Below are positions 1 to 6,329 of a stretch of 7,213 nt of DNA, piece by piece (position 1 is the first letter of the stretch; each line of letters begins with the position of its first letter). This DNA comes from Lachnospiraceae bacterium (GTDB taxonomy: Bacteria > Bacillota_A > Clostridia > Lachnospirales > Lachnospiraceae): contig JAFZJK010000197.1 in the NCBI GenBank assembly GCA_017553965.1, positions 1 to 7,213 of the forward strand, given 5' to 3'. Under the pieces are notes generated by a model. It was not told the origin of the DNA. It saw only the letters and a program-made list of their open reading frames with translations, and did no database searches. Both the position numbers and the translations under genes were made by a program.

Positions 1-2073
1 GGATACAGGAAGCCGACCGGTGAATTCATTATACTAGCGCAAAAGTCAGCCTGTCATGAGACAAGAGCCATGCTGGACGGTCAGATACATGATATAGGCA
101 AAGTGGCGGATACCGTTTGCCATATAAAATACGAGCTCGAAATAGAGCTTGATATGGTACTTGACAAGGTATGCATAGCGGCCGCAGGCCGTGTGCTTAA
201 AACTGTAAAGGTTAGAATGGACTATGACTTAGGTGATGATATGGCGGTTACCGAGGATATGGTATATGCCATGGAGCTTATGGGAATGGAACAGGCTCAT
301 GCAAAGCTACGTTCAGAAGAAAAAGACGGGACCGAGTATTTCTGTGTCGGATATTCTATAGTTAAGTATTACCTGGGAAATGTCCAGCTGACCAATCTTG
401 AAGGACACAGAGGATCAAAGATCGCTGCAGATGTGCTGGCCACATTCCTCCCAAGAGATGTAATAGACGGCCTATATTCGGTATGTGACAGAGCAGGTTT
501 AAAGGTACTTAACCTTACACTGGAGCCTATAGCTGCGATCAATGTTGCCATACCCGAAAAGTTCAGACTGCTTAACTTAGCTTTGGTAGATATTGGAGCG
601 GGCACTTCCGATATATGTATAACCAAGGAGGGCAGTATCACCGGATACGGTATGCTCCCCTGCGCGGGCGATTACCTCACCGAAAGCATCATGTATGAAC
701 TGCTTACCGATTTCGCTACGGCAGAACAGGTAAAACTTGATTTCTCGGAAGGAAAAGATGATATACCATATATAGATGTTATGGGAACGAAACAGACGGT
801 TGCTGCGTCTAAGATACATGAGGTACTTGCAGAGCCCTTCAAAAAGCTTTCAAAGCTTATAGCCGATAAGATACTTGAGCTTAACGGCGGAGAAAGAGTC
901 GGAGCGGTATTTATAGTCGGAGGCGGTGGAAAGAATCCCGAATTTGCTAAGCTTTTATCTGAGGCTATAGGACTTCCCGAGCAGCGTGTGGCACTCCGCG
1001 GCGAAGAAGTATTTACCCGTATCGTTACTCCCGATAATGTACCGATCAACGATCCTATGCTGGTTACGCCCATAGGTATCTGTTTAAATTATTACGAGCA
1101 GAACAATAACTTCATTATAGTTAAGATGAACGGAGTGGACATCAAGCTTTACGATAACGGAAAGCTTAACGTAATGGATGCGGTGATAAGCTCCGGTATG
1201 GGAAATGCCGACATATTCCCGAAAAAGGGAAAAGACCTTACCTTTATGGTGAACGGTAAGGAAAGAGTGATAAAAGGCCAGAACGGTGAATCCGCTTTTG
1301 TTATGGTAAATGGCGAAGAGTGCGGAGTTATCACTCCTGTCAAATGCAATGACATAATCATAGTAAAGGAATCAACCGCAGGTGCCGATGGCCACATAAG
1401 GGCCGGTGAACTTGAAGAATACAAAAAGGGTATATTCTTTATAGTAAACGGCAAACAGGTAAGATTTGAAAGAAAAATCAGGGTTAACGGCAGGGAAGAA
1501 GAAAGGGATTATGAGATATCGGAAGGGGACAATGTTGAGATCCACGATTATTATAATGCCGGCGAGCTGTTTAAGAAGCTGGATATACCGTCCGGTCACA
1601 AGGTTATTTTAAATAACCGTACCCTTGATCCCGAAACAGCCGATCCTTATGAAAAGATCTATGAAAACTACATAATAGATATTGTTAACGAGACTGAAGA
1701 CAGTATTTCGGGTATCGTTAAGAATAAGAGTGAAGAAGGGCCCGCTTTAAAGACAGATGCAGGGGATGATCCGAAGTTAAAGGATCAGTATAATGAGCTG
1801 GTTGAGAGAACAAGGATGCTCACAGAGGAGCTTTCAAAGATGAAAAAGGCCGGTGAAACTCCCATTTCGAAGGATGTACCCGTAATGGTCAACAATGTCC
1901 AGGTGCTTCTTCAGGGTAAGAGCTCATATACCTTTGTAGACGTGCTTGATTTTTATCCGTTTAATACATCGGCATTACTTGGCTCGAGGATCGTATGTAA
2001 AAGAAACGGGACAGAAGCCGATTTCTTTACCCCTGTAGCGGACGGGGATATGTTAGAGCTTTTCTGGGAATAA
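1..2073 (+). CDS. FtsA-like actin-fold ATPase with long C-terminal extension (5' end missing)
   Basis: The reading frame is open from base 1, so the ATG at 70 is internal; the 23 codons before it already look like the start of an FtsA fold. I infer that a few tens of residues, including the phosphate-1 motif, lie upstream. Visible in order: an SHS2/1C-like insertion (about nt 160-460); a Leu-Glu-Pro-Ile-Ala stretch near nt 525; the phosphate-2 motif LVDIGAGTSDIC (nt 583-618); and the adenosine motif VFIVGGGGKNP (nt 907-939). These mark the FtsA/PilM/EutJ actin superfamily, ATP-binding and probably cytoplasmic. FtsA is usually near 420 residues, but 690 are visible here. From about nt 1110 the protein is beta-rich with repeated Val-Asn-Gly turns, then a likely coiled coil (nt 1771-1860) and a last small domain ending in Asp-Gly-Asp (nt 1876-2070). 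The terminal amphipathic membrane helix of true FtsA is not seen. It may be a divisome factor or a scaffold paralogue; FtsA-fold membership is firm, but its role is not. Confidence 0.85.
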   Translation, partial: GYRKPTGEFIILAQKSACHETRAMLDGQIHDIGKVADTVCHIKYELEIELDMVLDKVCIAAAGRVLKTVKVRMDYDLGDDMAVTEDMVYAMELMGMEQAHAKLRSEEKDGTEYFCVGYSIVKYYLGNVQLTNLEGHRGSKIAADVLATFLPRDVIDGLYSVCDRAGLKVLNLTLEPIAAINVAIPEKFRLLNLALVDIGAGTSDICITKEGSITGYGMLPCAGDYLTESIMYELLTDFATAEQVKLDFSEGKDDIPYIDVMGTKQTVAASKIHEVLAEPFKKLSKLIADKILELNGGERVGAVFIVGGGGKNPEFAKLLSEAIGLPEQRVALRGEEVFTRIVTPDNVPINDPMLVTPIGICLNYYEQNNNFIIVKMNGVDIKLYDNGKLNVMDAVISSGMGNADIFPKKGKDLTFMVNGKERVIKGQNGESAFVMVNGEECGVITPVKCNDIIIVKESTAGADGHIRAGELEEYKKGIFFIVNGKQVRFERKIRVNGREEERDYEISEGDNVEIHDYYNAGELFKKLDIPSGHKVILNNRTLDPETADPYEKIYENYIIDIVNETEDSISGIVKNKSEEGPALKTDAGDDPKLKDQYNELVERTRMLTEELSKMKKAGETPISKDVPVMVNNVQVLLQGKSSYTFVDVLDFYPFNTSALLGSRIVCKRNGTEADFFTPVADGDMLELFWE

Positions 2074-2078
2074 ACAAC

Positions 2079-2084
2079 GGAGGA
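2079..2084 (+). promoter_or_regulatory. Ribosome binding site that fixes a GTG start
   Basis: GGAGGA lies 8 nt before the GTG at 2093. It supports that codon as the start of the hydrolase gene, because no ATG in frame is comparably placed and the family's conserved N-terminus begins immediately after it. Confidence 0.8.
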
Positions 2085-2092
2085 CCAAAAGA

Positions 2093-2881
2093 GTGGAATT
2101 TTGCAGTATAGCGAGCGGCAGCAGCGGTAACTGTATATTTGTGGGGACCGATGAAGCCAATATCCTGATCGATGCGGGGATCAGTGCCAAAAAGATCTGT
2201 GAAGGTTTAAAAGGTATAGATATCGACCCTTCCGATATAGACGGGATATTTGTAACGCACGAGCATATAGATCATATACAGGGTATATCGACTTTTGTAA
2301 AAAAATACCCTATGGAGATATTCGGTACGAAAAAAACATTAAAGGCTTTACAATCAAAGTTTGACGGGGATTTCGGGGACAGTGTGTTCACGGAAATCGT
2401 TCCGGATATTGACTTTTATTTTAAAGATGCTATAATACATCCGTTTGCTGTTTCACATGATGCGGCCGATCCGGTAGGGTATCGTATCGAATCCGACGGC
2501 AAAAGATTTGCCATAGCTACTGATATGGGATTCTTTGATGACAGGATAGTAAACTGCCTTAAAGACCTTGACGCCATATGCCTTGAAGCCAATCATGACA
2601 TCAATATGCTTATGGTGGGAAAATACCCGTATAACCTTAAACAGAGAGTATCGGGACCTAAGGGACATCTGTCAAATGATTCGGCAGCAGACCTTCTTTG
2701 CAGGATATTCAGTGAAAGACTTAAATATATATTGCTGATACATCTCAGTAAGGATAACAATTACGCCGAACTGGCATATGAAACAGTAAGAGCTGAGCTG
2801 CTCACAAGATGCTGTAACAGTCCTGTGACACTTGATGTAGCGGGAAGAAATACAGCTTCCGATATTTATAGCATTATATAG
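2093..2881 (+). CDS. walJ: Metallo-beta-lactamase-fold hydrolase, YycJ/WalJ type
   Basis: This is a 262-residue, probably cytoplasmic, two-metal hydrolase. The N-terminus FCSIASGSSGNC (residues 3-14) is typical of the YycJ/WalJ branch. The metal-binding signature THEHIDH is at residues 55-61. Further likely ligands are His122 in the SHDAADP motif, Asp144 in ATDMGFF, and His217 in LIHLSKDNN. LEANHD (164-169) and GHLSND (191-196) are also characteristic. In Bacillus and streptococci the gene sits at the end of the walRK operon and is tied to wall homeostasis and to coordinating division with replication; a DNA-exonuclease activity has been proposed for relatives, so the substrate is uncertain. 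Here it follows the FtsA-like gene by 19 bp and is not next to walRK within this window. It starts at GTG with a good ribosome binding site. Length fits the family. No lesion is seen. Confidence 0.9.
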   Translation: MEFCSIASGSSGNCIFVGTDEANILIDAGISAKKICEGLKGIDIDPSDIDGIFVTHEHIDHIQGISTFVKKYPMEIFGTKKTLKALQSKFDGDFGDSVFTEIVPDIDFYFKDAIIHPFAVSHDAADPVGYRIESDGKRFAIATDMGFFDDRIVNCLKDLDAICLEANHDINMLMVGKYPYNLKQRVSGPKGHLSNDSAADLLCRIFSERLKYILLIHLSKDNNYAELAYETVRAELLTRCCNSPVTLDVAGRNTASDIYSII

Positions 2882-2944
2882 GAAAAAAATATTAAAAAGA
2901 GAAATATTACAATAAAATATTACAAAGTTTTTAAAGATGTAACA

Positions 2945-3002
2945 TTCATGTCATATTTATGTAACAATTGTATTTTATATTATATTCATAAGATGACATG
3001 AA
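2945..3002. repeat. 10-bp perfect inverted repeat around the putative promoter
   Basis: TTCATGTCAT at 2945-2954 is the exact reverse complement of ATGACATGAA at 2993-3002, with 38 bp between the arms. The TATATT -10 candidates and the palindrome ACAATTGT lie between them. It could be a pair of operator half-sites, or the base of a leader RNA stem if transcription starts upstream of the left arm. Chance occurrence in AT-rich DNA cannot be excluded. Confidence 0.45.
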
Positions 3003-3035
3003 GGGAGATGAAAGTAATAGAACAATCAATATAAC

Positions 3036-3041
3036 AGGAGG
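3036..3041 (+). promoter_or_regulatory. Strong ribosome binding site for the ACT-domain gene
   Basis: AGGAGG sits 8 nt before the ATG at 3050. It is the strongest Shine-Dalgarno match near any start in the window and suggests high translation of this small protein. Confidence 0.8.
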
Positions 3042-3049
3042 ACGTTAAG

Positions 3050-3322
3050 ATGCAAAAGGTAGTTATCACCGTAGTAGGAAAGGACAAGGTTGGTATCATG
3101 GCTAAGGTCTGTACATACCTTGCAGATAACGGGATAAACATTCTTGACATTTCACAGACAATAGTATCCGGATATTTCAATATGATGATGATCGCCGATA
3201 TGGGAGAAAAGATCGCTGAATTTGAAAAGGTTAAATCCGAGCTAGATGAAATGGGTAATTCCATAGGAGTACAGATACGTCTTCAGAGAGAAGAAATATT
3301 TGCAATGATGCACAGGATCTGA
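3050..3322 (+). CDS. ACT-domain protein, UPF0237 family
   Basis: This 90-residue protein is a single ACT domain with little else. The N-terminal strand VVITVVGKDKVGIMAKV (residues 4-20) carries the Gly-x-Asp-x-x-Gly-Ile turn that opens an ACT ligand pocket, followed by helix 1 and NGINILDISQTIVSGYF (27-43). ACT domains usually bind amino acids or other small ligands at dimer interfaces and regulate a partner. Length matches stand-alone UPF0237 proteins (close to 90 residues), which recur across Firmicutes and Archaea directly upstream of a DUF711/PFL-family gene, exactly as here (36-bp gap). I infer that it senses a metabolite for, or binds to, the DUF711 protein; no ligand can be named from sequence. 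It is probably the first gene of the downstream transcription unit, after a 168-bp AT-rich gap. Confidence 0.92.
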   Translation: MQKVVITVVGKDKVGIMAKVCTYLADNGINILDISQTIVSGYFNMMMIADMGEKIAEFEKVKSELDEMGNSIGVQIRLQREEIFAMMHRI

Positions 3323-3358
3323 TAGTACGGGAAAAAGTTTTAAGGAGAGTTTCAAGTT

Positions 3359-4723
3359 ATGATTAATATATCTGAAGTTATAGAAACAAATGATATGATC
3401 CAGCATGAAAACCTCGATGTACGTACTATCACAATGGGTATAAGCCTGTTTGACTGTATGGACAGTTCGCTGGATAATTGCAGTACAAAGATCTATGATA
3501 AAATATGTAAAAAAGCCGGTAAGCTTGTTGAAACAGGTGAACATATCTCAAAAAGCTACGGTATCCCGGTAGTAAATAAGCGTATTTCGGTAACTCCGAT
3601 CGCTACCGTCGGTTCATCAGCATGTAAAACTGAGGAAGACTATGTAAAGCTTGCCATGACACTTGATAAGGCGGCCGAAAACGTGGGCGTTAATCTTATC
3701 GGCGGTTATTCGGCTATGCTGGCTAAGGGCAATACCGAAAAGGAAGTTATATTCCTTAATTCCATTCCGGAAGCTTTAAAGGTTACTTCACGCGTATGCA
3801 GTTCCGTAAATGTGGGATCTTCCAGAACCGGTATCAATATGGATGCTGTAAGACGTATGGGAGATATTGTGCTTGAGACAGCAAGAAGATCACACGGTAC
3901 TGAAAGCTTAGGTGCTGCAAAGCTTGTTGTTTTCTGCAATGCACCCGATGATAATCCTTTTATGGCAGGAGCGTTCCACGGTATCACAGAGGGAGAGTCT
4001 GTCATTAACGTAGGTGTAAGCGGTCCGGGTGTTGTAAAGAAGGCACTTGAAGCTGCAAGAGGAGCTGACTTTGAAGTACTCTGCGAGACTATAAAGAAAA
4101 CTGCGTTTAAGATAACACGTGTAGGACAGCTTGTAGCACGTGAGGCAGCATCCATGCTGAATGTCCCCTTCGGTATCGTTGATCTTTCACTGGCACCTAC
4201 TCCGGCTATCGGAGACAGCGTGGCAGAGATATTACAGGAAATAGGTCTGGAATATCCCGGTGCACCCGGTACCACAGCAGCTCTCGCATTGCTTAACGAC
4301 CAGGTTAAGAAGGGCGGAGTAATGGCAAGCTCATATGTGGGCGGTTTAAGCGGTGCATTTATCCCTGTAAGCGAAGATCAGGGCATGATCGACGCAGTGG
4401 AAGCAGGTGCGCTTACACTTGAAAAGCTTGAAGCTATGACCTGTGTATGTTCTGTAGGACTTGACATGATAGCCATCCCGGGTGATACACCCGCCGAATC
4501 CGTAGCGGGTATCATTGCGGATGAAATGGCTATAGGTATGATTAATAATAAGACTACTGCAGTAAGACTTATCCCCGCTATCGGAAAAACAGTGGGAGAT
4601 ACTCTTAATTTCGGCGGTCTGTTCGGCTATGCTCCGGTAATGCCCGTAAACAGATTCTCTTGCGAGAAGTTTGTTAACCGCGGTGGCAGGATACCTGCAC
4701 CGATACATAGCTTTAAGAATTGA
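3359..4723 (+). CDS. PFL family protein (DUF711 / UPF0210)
   Basis: This 454-residue protein matches the UPF0210/DUF711 family over its full length; members are close to 450 residues. Recognisable family blocks are [11 protein letters not shown] (residues 23-33), [10 protein letters not shown] (73-82), the [15 protein letters not shown] segment (147-161), [12 protein letters not shown] (197-208), [14 protein letters not shown] (217-230), [16 protein letters not shown] (272-287), [14 protein letters not shown] (327-340), [13 protein letters not shown] (366-378) and the C-terminal [13 protein letters not shown] (442-454). The family is called PFL-like because its fold resembles pyruvate formate-lyase. 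I see no signal peptide or membrane segment, so it should be cytoplasmic. The biochemical function is not established. The start is set by AAGGAG at 3342-3347, 11 nt before the ATG, and by agreement with the family N-terminus. It follows its usual ACT partner and precedes the first LCP gene by 17 bp. Confidence 0.93.
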   Translation: MINISEVIETNDMIQHENLDVRTITMGISLFDCMDSSLDNCSTKIYDKICKKAGKLVETGEHISKSYGIPVVNKRISVTPIATVGSSACKTEEDYVKLAMTLDKAAENVGVNLIGGYSAMLAKGNTEKEVIFLNSIPEALKVTSRVCSSVNVGSSRTGINMDAVRRMGDIVLETARRSHGTESLGAAKLVVFCNAPDDNPFMAGAFHGITEGESVINVGVSGPGVVKKALEAARGADFEVLCETIKKTAFKITRVGQLVAREAASMLNVPFGIVDLSLAPTPAIGDSVAEILQEIGLEYPGAPGTTAALALLNDQVKKGGVMASSYVGGLSGAFIPVSEDQGMIDAVEAGALTLEKLEAMTCVCSVGLDMIAIPGDTPAESVAGIIADEMAIGMINNKTTAVRLIPAIGKTVGDTLNFGGLFGYAPVMPVNRFSCEKFVNRGGRIPAPIHSFKN

Positions 4724-4740
4724 TTTTATGAGGATGGAAA

Positions 4741-6306
4741 ATGAGTGATTTTGATGACGATGATCTTGAGTTTGATGAAGATCTCCCGGAACTTGAGCTC
4801 GACGATCTTGACAGTATAGGTGCGTCGGAGGGCGGAAGATCATATCACAGAAACGAGATCACGAAATATGAGCAGATAGATGATCCGGGTGATGTAAGTG
4901 ACATCGATGCTCTTATAGAATACGAGGCCATGCGTGCTCTTGATATAGAAGGCGAAGAGTCCGGTTCCGGAGAGCTACTTTTATATGACGGAGATGACGC
5001 CGAGTATTTTGATTATACCGATGATGATTTCGAGGAAGATATGAAAAAGACAAAGAAAAAAGGCGGTAAAAAGGCCTTAAAGATCATACTCGGTATTGTG
5101 ATATTTATTTTGGCTGCCGCTGCGTTTTTGGTATTTACAAAACCCGGCAGAAAGATAGCATACCGTATCGCAGCTATCTGGGCACACGGACAGATGAACC
5201 AGGATACGGATGAAGATACGATACTGGTTGACAATTCCGGTGAAACAAGTGCAAGTATTACCGGAACAGAAACAGATCCATCCGCGACCACAAAAGATCC
5301 TACCGATATACAGGATATACCTGATGATCTTGTGATCGATCCGGTTGAAGATAATACTGAAGTTATAAAGCTTCCCAGATCCGAAGATTATGTAAGGACA
5401 TATCTGTTGTTCGGTGTGGAAAGTATATATGTGGATGCTGACGGAAATATTAAGTTTGATACGAGCAGTGTTGGAAATACCGATGCGATCATACTGCTTT
5501 CTGTAAATACAAAGGATAATACCATTAAGCTTACTTCACTGCTTAGAGATACTTATGTGGAGATACCAGGAGTTAAAGAAAGCGTGGACGGTATCCCTTA
5601 CGGCAATAAGATCAACTCTGTATATGCCACAGGTTACAGGACCGGTGAGACCACAGAGGAGAAGAAAAAGAATGGTGCAGAGCTTCTTATGAAGGTCATT
5701 GAAAACACCTATGATATAGATATAACCGGTTATGCATTTGTTAATTTCTCAAGCTTCGAAAAGATCATCGACAGGCTTGGCGGTATAGACCTTCAGCTTG
5801 GTGAGAAGGAAGCTGCGTATTTACGTACTACCAACTATATATCCAAAGAACAGTACAGGACTGTTCAGGCGGGCTGGAACCACATGAACGGTAACCAGGT
5901 ACTTGGATACTGCCGTGTAAGAAAGGAAGTTACACTCGGGGGCGCAAGCAACGATTATGGAAGAACACAGAGACACAGACGCGTGATCAATTCGGTTGTA
6001 CAGCAGTATAAGAGCCTGAGCCTTACCAGCATGTATTCCGTACTTAAGGACTGTCTGGGATATATCAATACCAATCTTACGGTAGACCAGTTGGCCGAAC
6101 TATTGGAAAATGTAGTTGAGAATAAGACATTTACCATTAACCAGATGAGACTTCCTGCCGAAGAATTGTTTAAGGACAGCGGGAAAAAAGGAAAATACAA
6201 CGGATATTCCAATATCACGTATGCAATTGTGCTTGACGGTTACTTAGAGCAGAATATCAAAAAACTTCATCAGTTTGTATTTTTAGATGAAGAGGATCCT
6301 GCCTGA
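4741..6306 (+). CDS. LytR-CpsA-Psr (LCP) family membrane protein, first copy
   Basis: This 521-residue protein has an acidic cytoplasmic N-terminus (residues 1-100: about 40 Asp/Glu against 4 Lys/Arg), a Lys-rich stop-transfer patch (102-111), one transmembrane helix (about 113-133), an acidic Thr/Asp-rich linker (150-210), and an extracellular LCP catalytic domain (about 217-512). LCP enzymes transfer undecaprenyl-linked glycopolymers such as teichoic acid or capsule onto peptidoglycan. Motifs: Asp248 in NTDAIILLSVN, Arg269-Asp270 in SLLRDTYVEIPG, the GYCRVR block (389-394), and DYGRTQRHRRVI (405-416). The Arg usually found two residues before the motif Asp is Asn246 here, and the usual Gly-x-Asp after the first strand is Gly-Val-Glu (225-227). 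The ATG is preceded by AGGA (4731-4734). Family membership is certain; the glycopolymer is unknown. A second LCP gene follows after 23 bp. Confidence 0.93.
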   Translation: MSDFDDDDLEFDEDLPELELDDLDSIGASEGGRSYHRNEITKYEQIDDPGDVSDIDALIEYEAMRALDIEGEESGSGELLLYDGDDAEYFDYTDDDFEEDMKKTKKKGGKKALKIILGIVIFILAAAAFLVFTKPGRKIAYRIAAIWAHGQMNQDTDEDTILVDNSGETSASITGTETDPSATTKDPTDIQDIPDDLVIDPVEDNTEVIKLPRSEDYVRTYLLFGVESIYVDADGNIKFDTSSVGNTDAIILLSVNTKDNTIKLTSLLRDTYVEIPGVKESVDGIPYGNKINSVYATGYRTGETTEEKKKNGAELLMKVIENTYDIDITGYAFVNFSSFEKIIDRLGGIDLQLGEKEAAYLRTTNYISKEQYRTVQAGWNHMNGNQVLGYCRVRKEVTLGGASNDYGRTQRHRRVINSVVQQYKSLSLTSMYSVLKDCLGYINTNLTVDQLAELLENVVENKTFTINQMRLPAEELFKDSGKKGKYNGYSNITYAIVLDGYLEQNIKKLHQFVFLDEEDPA

Positions 6307-6329
6307 CCCCGTGTTTTAAGGAGTTTTAA

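Larger units (their letters stand above)
2882..3049 (+). promoter_or_regulatory. AT-rich intergenic region, likely promoter/operator for the ACT-DUF711-LCP block
   Basis: This is the only long gap between genes (168 bp), and it separates two closely packed gene blocks. It is very AT-rich. It has overlapping TATATT hexamers at 2976-2981 and 2981-2986 that could serve as a -10 element, but no good -35 element sits at the right distance, so the promoter call is weak. Short repeats cluster here: AAATATTACAA twice (2902-2912, 2915-2925), ATGTAACA twice (2937-2944, 2959-2966), the palindrome ACAATTGT (2964-2971) and a 10-bp inverted repeat. No GC-rich stem followed by a T-run is visible, so the upstream block has no clear intrinsic terminator here. 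Confidence 0.4.

Noticed and set aside
70..72. ATG at 70 as the true start of the FtsA-like gene
   Set aside because: The frame is open to base 1, the upstream codons continue a plausible FtsA N-terminal domain, and no ribosome binding site lies just before 70.
2888..2908. AATATT/AATATT hairpin just after the hydrolase gene as a terminator
   Set aside because: The stem is six A-T pairs with a 9-nt loop, has no G-C pairs and no T-run behind it, so it is too weak to call an intrinsic terminator.
2948..3001. 17-codon frame in the AT-rich gap
   Set aside because: There is no Shine-Dalgarno sequence in front of it, and its Tyr/Ile/Cys-rich product is what random AT-rich DNA gives.
2998..3048. 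Short upstream frame of 16 codons ending one base before the ACT start
   Set aside because: Its placement is suggestive of a leader peptide with coupled translation, but it has no ribosome binding site, its 3' end simply reads through the AGGAGG of the next gene, and it has no attenuator-like run of one amino acid.
3706..4275. Antisense open frame of 189 codons opposite the DUF711 gene
   Set aside because: It lies wholly within a strongly conserved gene on the other strand, shows no recognisable domain, and has the low-complexity Ser/Thr/Pro composition expected of an antisense shadow.
4346..4843. Antisense open frame of 165 codons spanning the DUF711-LCP junction
   Set aside because: It overlaps two well-supported genes, shows no recognisable domain, and is rich in Ser, His, Tyr and Arg as expected when acidic-tail codons are read backwards.
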